Source: Rhizobacter koreensis
Lineage (GTDB): Bacteria > Pseudomonadota > Gammaproteobacteria > Burkholderiales > Burkholderiaceae_C
Assembly (NCBI RefSeq): GCF_013366375.1
Contig: NZ_JABWMJ010000002.1
Location: forward strand, 248,001-312,000
Direction of reading: 5' to 3'
DNA length: 64,000 nt
Position 1 is the stretch's first letter; each line of letters begins with the position of its first letter. The notes beneath the pieces were generated by a model. That model ran no database searches and was not told the DNA's origin. It saw only the letters and a list, made by a program, of their open reading frames with translations. This document shows positions 53,456-60,953 of the stretch, one piece after another. The position numbers and the translations under genes were made by a program.

Positions 53456-54775
53456 ATGAAGGTCATCGAGGTCGACCACGTCACCAAGGAGTTCCGGCTC
53501 GGTCAGACGACCACGCTGCGCAACAACCTTCGGAACCTGCTCTCGAGCATCGGCGTCGGCCCGCGCGCTCCGCGCCGCCAGCCGTTCCGCGCGCTCGACG
53601 ACGTGCATTTCGCCGTCGAGCAGGGGGAGGTGCTGGGCATCATCGGCACCAATGGCGCCGGCAAGAGCACGCTGCTGAAAATTCTCGCGGGCATCACCGC
53701 CCCGACGCGCGGCCGCGTCGCGGTGCGCGGCCGCATCGCCCCGCTGATCGAGGTCGGTGCCGGGCTGATCGCCGACCTCACCGGTCGCGAGAACATCTAT
53801 CTCAACGCGGCGCTGCTCGGCATGAGCTACCGCGACATCCGCCGCAAGATCGACGAGATCATCGACTTCGCCGAGCTCGCCGAGTTCATGGACACGCCCC
53901 TCAAGCGCTACAGCTCGGGCATGGCGGTGCGGCTCGGCTTCAGCATCGCGACCAGCGTCGATGCCGATGTCCTCATCGTCGACGAGGTGCTCGCGGTCGG
54001 CGACATGGCCTTCCAGCGCAAGTGCTTCGACCGCATGGAGGACCTGATCAAGCGCCAGGGCAAGACGGTGCTGATGGTCAGCCACAACCTGCGCCAGGTC
54101 GAGCGGCTCTGCTCGCGCGTCATCCTGCTCGACCACGGCCGCGTCCTCACTGACGACGAGCCGAATACCGCCTGCGAGCTGTTCTACAAGCGTAGCGACG
54201 AGAAGATCAAGCAGACCGTGAGCCGCACCGCCTCGGCGAGCGCACTCGGCAACGCGCTGGTCTCCGAGGATATCGACGTGCTCGCGATCGACCTCGTCGA
54301 CGCCGCCGGCAACAGCGCCGACTCGGTGGTCTACAAGCACGACTTCTCGCTGCGCGTGCGCTATCGCGTCAACAAGGCGATCAACCGCCCGGTGTTCGGC
54401 GTCGGCGTGCACACGACCGACCTGCTCTACATCACCACGCACAACAGCGATTACGAGGTCACGCTCGACCGGCTCGAGCCGGGCGAATACGAGAGCAACT
54501 GCCGCGTCGCCTGCTGCCCGCTGATCCCGGGCGTCTACGCGATCCGCGTCGGCATCTCGGACGGGTCGTCGACGCGCCTTCTCTTTTACGGCGAGAACCT
54601 GGTGCACTTTCAGGTGCTCGACAGCCCGGCCTCGCCGATCCTGCACGCCGACCGCGCCGGCTTCTTCGAGTTGGACGCGCGCTGGCAGGACCCGCTGCCG
54701 TTGCCTGCCGCAGTCGAGCAGGCTCCGCCCGCGCCGGTGCTCGCTGGCACGCGCGAAGCGCCCGCAATCTCGTGA
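53456..54775 (+). CDS. wzt: Polysaccharide ABC exporter ATP-binding protein with Wzt C-terminal domain
   Basis: A 439-residue ATPase of a polysaccharide ABC exporter. Residues 1-240 are the nucleotide-binding domain: Walker A GTNGAGKST (64-72), Q-loop region, signature YSSGM (152-156), Walker B VLIVDEVLA and switch His in LMVSHN. Residues 260-420 are a Wzt-type carbohydrate-binding beta-sandwich (DIDVLAIDLVDAAGNSADSVVY, FGVGVHTTDLLYIT, YAIRVGISDGSS), which in known systems recognises the chain end before export. The signature is SSGM, common in this family. ATG 53456 starts the conserved core. Its permease partner is on the other strand 2 kb away, which is unusual. Confidence 0.92.
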   Translation: MKVIEVDHVTKEFRLGQTTTLRNNLRNLLSSIGVGPRAPRRQPFRALDDVHFAVEQGEVLGIIGTNGAGKSTLLKILAGITAPTRGRVAVRGRIAPLIEVGAGLIADLTGRENIYLNAALLGMSYRDIRRKIDEIIDFAELAEFMDTPLKRYSSGMAVRLGFSIATSVDADVLIVDEVLAVGDMAFQRKCFDRMEDLIKRQGKTVLMVSHNLRQVERLCSRVILLDHGRVLTDDEPNTACELFYKRSDEKIKQTVSRTASASALGNALVSEDIDVLAIDLVDAAGNSADSVVYKHDFSLRVRYRVNKAINRPVFGVGVHTTDLLYITTHNSDYEVTLDRLEPGEYESNCRVACCPLIPGVYAIRVGISDGSSTRLLFYGENLVHFQVLDSPASPILHADRAGFFELDARWQDPLPLPAAVEQAPPAPVLAGTREAPAIS

Positions 54776-56070
54776 ACTTTCTGGAGCAGCTCGAGCACAA
54801 CCTCGGGCCGGGACCCTTCCACGAAGCGGCGGGCGACGACGTGCGGGTAGACGGCGCGCTGCCGGTGTCGCTGTACGCGTTCTTTCTGCCGCAATTCCAC
54901 GCGATCCCCGAGAACGACGCCTGGTGGGGCAAGGGCTTTACCGAGTGGACCAACGTCACGAAGGCGCTGCCGCGCTTTCGCGGCCACTACCAGCCGCATC
55001 TGCCGGCCGACCTGGGCTTCTACGACCTGCGCGTTGCCGACACGCTGCGCGCACAGGCCGAACTCGCTAAGCGCTATGGCGTCGCGGGCTTCTGCTTCTA
55101 CTACTACTGGTTCGGCGGCAAGCGCCTGCTCGACCAGCCGATCAAAGCGCTGCTCGCCGCACCCGACATCGACCTGCCGTTCTTCGTGAGCTGGGCCAAC
55201 GAGAACTGGACCCGGCGCTGGGACGGCCTCGAGAAGCAGCTGCTGCTCGAGCAGCGCTACAGCGCCGAGGACGACATCGCCCTTGCCGACGCCTTTCTCG
55301 AGCTGACGCGCGACCGGCGGTACGTGCGTATTGACGGCCGGCCGCTCCTCATGCTGTATCAGCCGAGGCTCCTGCCTGATGCCGGGGCGACGACGCGGCG
55401 CTGGCGTGATCGTTTCCTGTCGCGCGGCGAGGCCGATCCGTACATCCTCACGGTGCATCGGGAAGGCGAACCGCCCGCCACCACGAACGGCATGGACGGT
55501 TCGTTCGAATTCCCGCCCGCCGGCTTCGGCAGCCAGGAGCGGCGCCGCGAGCACCTGCACCGCCTGTTCGACCTGGAGTTTCGCGGCACGCTGTTCAGCT
55601 ACGACGAACTGGTGGAGTCGATGCAGGCGACACCGAACGCGCCGCACCCGGTGTTCAAGGGCGTGTGCCCGGGCTGGGACAACGAAGCGCGGCGCACCAA
55701 GGCCGGCTGCGTGTACCAGGGTTCCACGCCTCGCAAGTACGGGGCATGGCTGGCGCGCGCGTGCCAGACCACGATCGCGACGCAGCCGGCGGACCGGCGA
55801 ATGCTTTTCGTGAACGCGTGGAACGAGTGGGCCGAGGGCGCTCACCTGGAGCCTGACCGCCACTACGGCCATGCCTACCTCCGCGAAACCGCGCGTGCGC
55901 TGACAGCGGCGCGGCAATCCGAGACACTGGCCGCCTTCATCGCCGACCGCTCTGCCGACCTCGCGCGCTCGACGCCGCCGGCGTGGACCGCTCGCATGGA
56001 ACGCGTGCGGCGCTTCGTAGAACGTGCGCAGCGCAAGGCACGCCGCATGGCGCCGCAACTCGGCATCTGA
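54772..56070 (+). CDS. WbsX-like / GH99-like protein
   Basis: A 432-residue protein of the WbsX family, which has a glycoside hydrolase 99-like barrel and occurs in O-antigen and capsule loci. Seen: SLYAFFLPQFHAIPENDAWWGKGFTEWTNVTKALPRFRGHYQPHLPADLGFYDLR (about 30-85), YGVAGFCFYYYWFGGKRLLDQP, LPFFVSWANENWTRRWDG, LLMLYQPRLLPDA and FVNAWNEWAEGAHLEPDRHYGHAYL. Known members are annotated as glycosyltransferase WbsX, but activity is not well shown; hydrolysis or transfer of mannose-type linkages is possible. GTG 54772 overlaps the wzt stop (GTGA), so the two are translationally coupled. Confidence 0.88.
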   Translation: MNFLEQLEHNLGPGPFHEAAGDDVRVDGALPVSLYAFFLPQFHAIPENDAWWGKGFTEWTNVTKALPRFRGHYQPHLPADLGFYDLRVADTLRAQAELAKRYGVAGFCFYYYWFGGKRLLDQPIKALLAAPDIDLPFFVSWANENWTRRWDGLEKQLLLEQRYSAEDDIALADAFLELTRDRRYVRIDGRPLLMLYQPRLLPDAGATTRRWRDRFLSRGEADPYILTVHREGEPPATTNGMDGSFEFPPAGFGSQERRREHLHRLFDLEFRGTLFSYDELVESMQATPNAPHPVFKGVCPGWDNEARRTKAGCVYQGSTPRKYGAWLARACQTTIATQPADRRMLFVNAWNEWAEGAHLEPDRHYGHAYLRETARALTAARQSETLAAFIADRSADLARSTPPAWTARMERVRRFVERAQRKARRMAPQLGI

Positions 56071-56074
56071 ACCG

Positions 56075-56815
56075 ATGAACACCCCTGATACCAGCGCCGC
56101 CGGCTTTCTGGCCGAACGCGTACGCGCGGCGCGCTACGACGGCCAGTCCGACAACCCGTTCGAGGTCGCCGGCATCTGCCAGCGCCTGATGCCGGCCGGG
56201 GTGCGCGTGCTCGACGTCGGCTGCGGCACCGGGTCGGTCACGTTGATCGCGAACCGCGGCAAGAACAACAGCGTCGCGGCGGTCGAGCCCGACGCCGAGC
56301 GCGCCGCGATTGCGAACGCGCGCGGCATCGAGACCACCTGCGGCTTTCTCGATCGCGCCTACTTCGCCGAGCGCGGCCGATTCGACGTGATCATGAGTTC
56401 GGACGTGCTCGAGCATCTGCCCGATCCGGCCGCGATGCTCACCCTGATGCGCGAGGGTCTCGTCGAGGGCGGCCGTATCCTGATCTCGGTGCCGAACGTT
56501 GCTCACTGGAGCGTGCGGTTCTCGCTGCTGCTCGGGAACTTCGACTACGCGCCGGTCGGCATCCTCGATGCGACCCACCTGCGCTGGTTCACCGCGCGCA
56601 CCATCCGCGAGCTGGTCGAGCGCGCCGGCTTCGAGGTCGAGGCGATAACCGTATCGGCCGGTGTCGACCTGCCGGAGTACGCCGAGGTGCCGTGGCGCTG
56701 GATGCCTGGCAAGGTGCGCCGCACGCTGATACGCGCGCTGACGCGGGCTTTTCCGCGACTCTTCGGCTGCCAGCACGTGCTGCTGTGCCGCATGACCGCG
56801 CCGCGCCGCGCCTAG
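56075..56815 (+). CDS. Class I SAM-dependent methyltransferase
   Basis: A 246-residue Rossmann-fold methyltransferase: GVRVLDVGCGTGSVTLIANRGKNNSVAAVEPDAERAAIANARGI (motif I and the acidic adenosine-ribose contact), FDVIMSSDVLEHLPDPAAMLTLMREGLVEGGRILISVPNVAHWSVR (motifs IV-VI), DATHLRWFTARTIRELVERAGFEVEAI. This arrangement is common in sugar-modifying enzymes of surface-glycan loci. The substrate is unknown. ATG 56075 lies four bases after the WbsX-like stop, so it is the third gene of the wzt transcript. Downstream it meets the permease gene head to tail on the other strand. Confidence 0.87.
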   Translation: MNTPDTSAAGFLAERVRAARYDGQSDNPFEVAGICQRLMPAGVRVLDVGCGTGSVTLIANRGKNNSVAAVEPDAERAAIANARGIETTCGFLDRAYFAERGRFDVIMSSDVLEHLPDPAAMLTLMREGLVEGGRILISVPNVAHWSVRFSLLLGNFDYAPVGILDATHLRWFTARTIRELVERAGFEVEAITVSAGVDLPEYAEVPWRWMPGKVRRTLIRALTRAFPRLFGCQHVLLCRMTAPRRA

Positions 56816-56872
56816 ACCAGCCGTGCCTCGCGGGACGCTGTGTTACCCCTTGGCGCCGCAGCGCGGACGTCC

Positions 56873-57691
56873 TCAGACGATGTCGGCGAACGACTGCTCC
56901 GCGCGCTTGAAGAGCGCGTAGCTCACCGGCAGCAGGATCGCCGTCAGCACCAGCCCGGGCCAGATCGCCCCGATGTCGGGCGCCTGGCCCTTCAGAACGG
57001 TACGCTGGAAGGCGTCGATGATGCCGGCGAGCGGGTTGAGCGTGTACAGGAAGTACAGCACGTCCGACCATTCGCCGGCGACCTGCTCGCCCACCAGCTT
57101 GTTGCGCACCACCTCGAGCGGATAGATCACTGGCGAGGCGTACATCATCAGCTGCAGCAGCAGCGGCAGCATGGTGCCCACGTCGCGGTAGAAGACGTTC
57201 AGCGCAGCCCCGGCGAGCGCCAACGCGAGCGACGCGAAGATCGTGTAGACGAGCAGCAGCGGGACCCACACGATGGTCGCGGCCGGCATCACGCCGAACC
57301 ATGCCATCAGCAACGCGAGCACCAGCACGTTGATGCAGAACTCGGCGAGCTTGGTGATCACGCCGGTCAGCGGAAAAACCTCGCGCGGAAAGTAGATCTT
57401 GCGAATGAGCTGCGCGTTCGAGACGATGCTGCTCACACCCTCCGAGGTCGACTCCTGGAAAAAGATCCAGGGGATCAGGGCCGTGAACGAGAGCACCTGG
57501 TAAGGAATCCCCGCAGAGGGAATGTTCACGAAGCTGTTGAGCAGCGTGAACACCAGCATCAGCGTCAGCGGCTTCAGCACCGCCCAGGCCAGCCCGAGAT
57601 ACGACTGCTTGTAGCGGACGATGATCTGCTTCCACGCCATGATCGCGACGAGCTCGCGGTAGCGCAGAAGGTTCGCGGCGAACTGGAGCAT
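56873..57691 (-). CDS. wzm: Polysaccharide ABC exporter permease (Wzm)
   Basis: A 272-residue ABC-2 type permease with six membrane helices. Features: MAWKQIIVRYKQSYLGLAWAVLKPL near residue 18 (the cytoplasmic coupling helix of Wzm/KpsM), FVNIPSAGIPYQVLSFTALIPWIFFQESTSEGVSSIVSNAQLIRKIYFPREVFPL, a central ALNVFYRDVGTMLPLLLQLMMYASPVIYP and LNPLAGIIDAFQRTVL. Length fits Wzm. ATG 57691 begins the conserved core; the open frame upstream reads as noise from the next gene. It is convergent with the wzt transcript although its partner is normally beside it, so the two must be expressed from separate promoters. Confidence 0.92.
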   Translation of the reverse strand: MLQFAANLLRYRELVAIMAWKQIIVRYKQSYLGLAWAVLKPLTLMLVFTLLNSFVNIPSAGIPYQVLSFTALIPWIFFQESTSEGVSSIVSNAQLIRKIYFPREVFPLTGVITKLAEFCINVLVLALLMAWFGVMPAATIVWVPLLLVYTIFASLALALAGAALNVFYRDVGTMLPLLLQLMMYASPVIYPLEVVRNKLVGEQVAGEWSDVLYFLYTLNPLAGIIDAFQRTVLKGQAPDIGAIWPGLVLTAILLPVSYALFKRAEQSFADIV

Positions 57692-57905
57692 CGTCGGGTG
57701 GTGCGTGAGGGGACGGAGATCTGGAGCGCCGCGATCAAAGTGCGCACCAAGGCGCGCATCGCATCTGCCCGGAAGGTCGGCATGGTGTCGACCGGCGGCT
57801 TCGGCGCGCGAGTTTACCCGGGGCACTCGGGCCAACCGCCGCCGATCGACCGGTGTGCAGTGCGCTTCGTGCGATCCGAGGCGAACTTTTCCGGGCAATC
57901 GCGCC

Positions 57906-57933
57906 TTGCGGCGCGCACGCCTTTGCGTACAGT
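57906..57933 (+). promoter_or_regulatory. Weak promoter-like pair before the FkbM gene
   Basis: TTGCGG and TACAGT lie 16 bases apart, 62 bases before the start of the FkbM-like gene. Matches to the sigma-70 consensus are three and four of six. It falls in the 303-base spacer between divergent wzm and FkbM-like genes, where a promoter is needed; nothing else of note was seen in this spacer. Confidence 0.25.
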
Positions 57934-57994
57934 CGGCGAGCCGTTCCAGTGGCCGCCGGCCAGCGGCTTGGCCTTGAGCACCAGGAGTCCGCGA

Positions 57995-58858
57995 ATGATC
58001 GTGTCGCGCCTGCTTCGCACTGCCCGCGACGGAACGCTGCCAGACGCCATGCGCTGGCGATGGAACCGTCTGCACGCCTCGGCCGACAGCCTGGCCCAGC
58101 TCGCGCGCGGCACGCTGATCGAGCTGAACGGCAATCGCGTCGAGATCGACGGCTGCCGCTTCAGCCTCGACAGCCCGTGCATCTCGCGACAGGCCAAGGG
58201 CGGGTTCACGGCGCAGAGCTACGAGGCCGCCGAGCGCCGCGCGATCGCGACCTTCCTTGACCCCGCCCTGCCCGTCGTCGAGTTCGGCGCGGCGGTCGGC
58301 GTGGTGTCGTGCATCGTCAACCGCCGCCTCGCCGAGCCCACCCGCCATGTCGTGGTCGAGGCGAACCCTCAGCTCGTGCCGCTCCTCGAGACGAACCGCG
58401 GGCTCAACGGATGCTCGTTCGAGATCCTGCACCGCATGGTGGGCTACGGAACAGCCGAGGCGGTGTTCTTCGCGAACTCCAACGACTTCCTCGCGAGCAC
58501 CGCGGTGAGCGTCAACGACTCGCCGATCTGGCGTGACATTCGCCTGCAGACCGTGAGCCTTGGCGAGATCGTCGCGAGGCGAGGCTTCGAGGTCCTCACC
58601 CTGGTCTGCGACATCGAGGGCGGCGAAGCCGACGTGATCGAGCGCGAAGCCGATCTGCTGAGCGAGCGCGTGGCATGGCTGCTGATGGAGCTGCACCCGT
58701 GGTCGCTCGGCCGCGATCGCGCCAACGGGCTGCTCGCCCGACTTGCCGAACTCGGCTTCGACTGGCGCGCCGGGCCGCGCCAGTGCGACGGGCAGGCGGC
58801 GATCACGACGGTGCTGAGCAATCGGCGCTTGGTGGACCCGACGGCGGCCGCTGCGTAG
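57995..58858 (+). CDS. FkbM-like methyltransferase
   Basis: A 287-residue methyltransferase with a divergent SAM site: LPVVEFGAAVGVVSCIVNRRL (EFGAAVG for motif I), RHVVVEANPQLVPLLETNRGLNGCSFEIL (acidic end of strand 2), LQTVSLGEIVARRGFEVLTLVCDIEGGEADVIER (FkbM hallmark CDIEGGE) and VAWLLMELHPWSLG. Known FkbM-family members O-methylate glycans and small molecules. ATG 57995 has AGGAG about seven bases upstream. It stands alone in orientation between wzm and a minus-strand glycosyltransferase, so it is probably monocistronic. Confidence 0.82.
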   Translation: MIVSRLLRTARDGTLPDAMRWRWNRLHASADSLAQLARGTLIELNGNRVEIDGCRFSLDSPCISRQAKGGFTAQSYEAAERRAIATFLDPALPVVEFGAAVGVVSCIVNRRLAEPTRHVVVEANPQLVPLLETNRGLNGCSFEILHRMVGYGTAEAVFFANSNDFLASTAVSVNDSPIWRDIRLQTVSLGEIVARRGFEVLTLVCDIEGGEADVIEREADLLSERVAWLLMELHPWSLGRDRANGLLARLAELGFDWRAGPRQCDGQAAITTVLSNRRLVDPTAAAA

Positions 58859-58921
58859 GCCAACGATCGCGCTCGCCGGCGCGGTTGCTCGGGCGTTCGC
58901 GGGCAGCCGCCTGTAGTCGTC

Positions 58922-60082
58922 TCAGGCCTTCGCCACCAGCGCGCGGTAGTCCTCCGCCAGACGCTCGGGGGTGCGACGCTCTCGCGCGCGCCGCATGGCG
59001 GCCTTCTCGGCTTCCCACCGCTCGACACTGAAGGTCGCGATCACCTCGTCGATGGCCTGCGCCAGCCGGTCGAGGTCCGCGACAAGGACGCCCGGGTGCC
59101 CCTCCGCGAACACCTCGCGCACCGCGGGAGTCGCACCGGCAATGATCGGCTTCCCGTGCGCCAGCGCGTCGAGGAGCACTCCGCTCGCCGACAGCGTGTA
59201 ATGGTCTGCCCGATATGGCAAACACACGTAGTGCCAGCTCGCGAGGGCTTGGTCGAAGCGCTCGCGCGGCACCGGCTCGGCGGACGGCAGGGTGGCGAGG
59301 AATGCCTGCAATTCGCCGACATTCCACTCGCTGCCGGGCGGAAAACGGCCGACCGCGTGGAACTCGACAGCGTCGCCGTGGAGCGCCTTTGCGGCGCGCG
59401 CCGCGGCCACGAAGGCGTCGAAGCCCTTGGCACGTGTCGCCAGGCCGAGGAAGCCGATGCGGACGGGGGGCGCTGCGCCTGCGGTGTCGTGCGGCTCGAC
59501 CTCCGGCAGCGGATGGCGCAGCGTCGCGATGCGCGCGCCGACCTGCGGCATCGATGCCGCCACGGCGTCGGCGATGCCGGTCTCGAGTGCGATCAGGCCG
59601 ACACGCGGTGCGGCGATGTCGAGCGCCGAACGCATGTCGATCGCGCGCACCAGCGGATTGCGCGAGCGCCAGCCGAGCGCCTCGTTGAGGTAGCCGTGCA
59701 GCACGCCCAAGATGGGCCGACGCGCGAGGCCGCTGATGCGCAAGGCCGCGGCGGGCAACAGCACGGTCGGGATCGTCTGCAGCGAGAGAAGGTGGCCACC
59801 CGAGCCGGCGCGGGCGTTCTCGCGCACCACGCGGTGGAGCAGCGCGAGGTCGCGCCGCCAGCGCTCGCGCGTCGAGGCGCGGCGCGGCGCCACGTCGGCG
59901 TCATGCCACGCGATGCCGTCGACGTTGCCGCCGAGGGCGGCGCGCACATGCTCGATATGGCTGGCGGCGCCGTGGAATGCGATCGGTTCGTCGGGAAACG
60001 CACAGCGCACGACACGGACCATGCCGGCGTTTACGGGAGAATGCTCCGGGCCGTGACAGAGCGGCTCGAAGATCGAGATCAA
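58922..60082 (-). CDS. Glycosyltransferase, GT-B (family 4-like)
   Basis: A 386-residue GT-B protein starting ISIFEPLCHGPEHSPVNAGMVRVVRCAFP, a recognisable opening of this group. LLALQTIPTVLLP-like and ILGVLHGYLNEALGW blocks follow, then IGFLGLATRAKGFDAFVAAARA and the donor site VCLPYRADHYTLSASGVLLDALAHGKPIIAGATPAVREVF. The start is TTG 60082 because the conserved N-terminus begins immediately after it; ATG 60022 would remove these residues. Sugar and linkage are unknown. It is divergent from the methyltransferase at 60.2 kb with a 92-base spacer. Confidence 0.8.
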   Translation of the reverse strand: MISIFEPLCHGPEHSPVNAGMVRVVRCAFPDEPIAFHGAASHIEHVRAALGGNVDGIAWHDADVAPRRASTRERWRRDLALLHRVVRENARAGSGGHLLSLQTIPTVLLPAAALRISGLARRPILGVLHGYLNEALGWRSRNPLVRAIDMRSALDIAAPRVGLIALETGIADAVAASMPQVGARIATLRHPLPEVEPHDTAGAAPPVRIGFLGLATRAKGFDAFVAAARAAKALHGDAVEFHAVGRFPPGSEWNVGELQAFLATLPSAEPVPRERFDQALASWHYVCLPYRADHYTLSASGVLLDALAHGKPIIAGATPAVREVFAEGHPGVLVADLDRLAQAIDEVIATFSVERWEAEKAAMRRARERRTPERLAEDYRALVAKA

Positions 60083-60174
60083 GCCCTGCCCCCCATGCCG
60101 CTAGCCAGCCAAGTTCGAGTCCTTTCCCCGCGCATCGCGTGCGGCGCGCGCAGCGAGGCCCGGAAGGAGAAGTA

Positions 60175-60927
60175 ATGGGAGCGATGGAGCATGTGGGTGA
60201 AATCGCCGACACGACTATCGAGCTGACCGATCGCGAGCGCGAGCGCCTCGCACGCACCGCCGAGATGCTGCCGGCCGACGCGGCGACCTGCCTCGAGATC
60301 GGCTTCAAGGACCAGCGGGTGAGCAGCATTCTCGCCCGCTACGATCTGGTGAGCATCGACCTGCCGGGCGAGGCGCCGGCATCCATCACGCACCCGCTGG
60401 CGTTCGCGACCATCGCGGCACTGCCCTTCCGCGACCAGTCGTTCGACCTCGCGGTGTGCACCGAAGTGCTCGAGCACCTCGAGGACGACGTTCTCGAGGA
60501 CGGCGTCGCGGAGCTGGCCCGCGTGTCGCGGCGCCACGTGCTGGTGTCGGTGCCGAACCGGCAGCGCGTGTGGAACGAGCTGTCGAAGTGCCCCTCGTGC
60601 GGCTACGTCGTCAACGCGATGGGCCACCTGCATCACTTCGACGAGGCGCGTCTCGAGCAACTGTTCCCCGCCTTCAGGCCGGTGCGCTACGCGATGGCGG
60701 GATCGACCGAAGGCTATGCGCCCGACTGGCTGTACTGGCTGCGCACACGGGTGGGCAATGCCTGGCACCCGTGCACCTGGGGCTGCTTCCGCTGCGGCTC
60801 CACCACGCCATCGCCGCCGCCCAACCTGATCGGCAAGCTCGCGCAGCGCATCGTCTGGCGCTGGGAAGCGCGAGCGCCGCGACGACCGGCGTTCCTCTTC
60901 GTGCTGCTGGAACGCAAGGACGTCTGA
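60175..60927 (+). CDS. Class I methyltransferase with C-terminal Cys-rich segment
   Basis: A 250-residue methyltransferase: ATCLEIGFKDQRVSSILARY (motif I is altered, CLEIGFKDQR instead of a Gly-rich loop), LVSIDLPGE, LPFRDQSFDLAVCTEVLEHLEDDVLEDGVAELARVSRRHVLVSVPNRQ (motifs III-V typical of UbiE/Bud23-like enzymes). A Cys pair (CPSCGY) and a second group (HPCTWGCFRCG) could bind zinc. Such Cys motifs are common in methyltransferases of glycan loci. ATG 60175 has GGAAGGAG six bases upstream. The altered motif I means the SAM site may be unusual. Confidence 0.78.
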   Translation: MGAMEHVGEIADTTIELTDRERERLARTAEMLPADAATCLEIGFKDQRVSSILARYDLVSIDLPGEAPASITHPLAFATIAALPFRDQSFDLAVCTEVLEHLEDDVLEDGVAELARVSRRHVLVSVPNRQRVWNELSKCPSCGYVVNAMGHLHHFDEARLEQLFPAFRPVRYAMAGSTEGYAPDWLYWLRTRVGNAWHPCTWGCFRCGSTTPSPPPNLIGKLAQRIVWRWEARAPRRPAFLFVLLERKDV

Positions 60928-60953
60928 CGGCGCCGGCTGCACCCAAGGGGCCT

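Noticed and set aside
56840-57994. Plus-strand extension of the FkbM-like gene across wzm
   Set aside because: The stretch is antisense to a clear six-helix permease and has no ribosome site; ATG 57995 with AGGAG is the better start.
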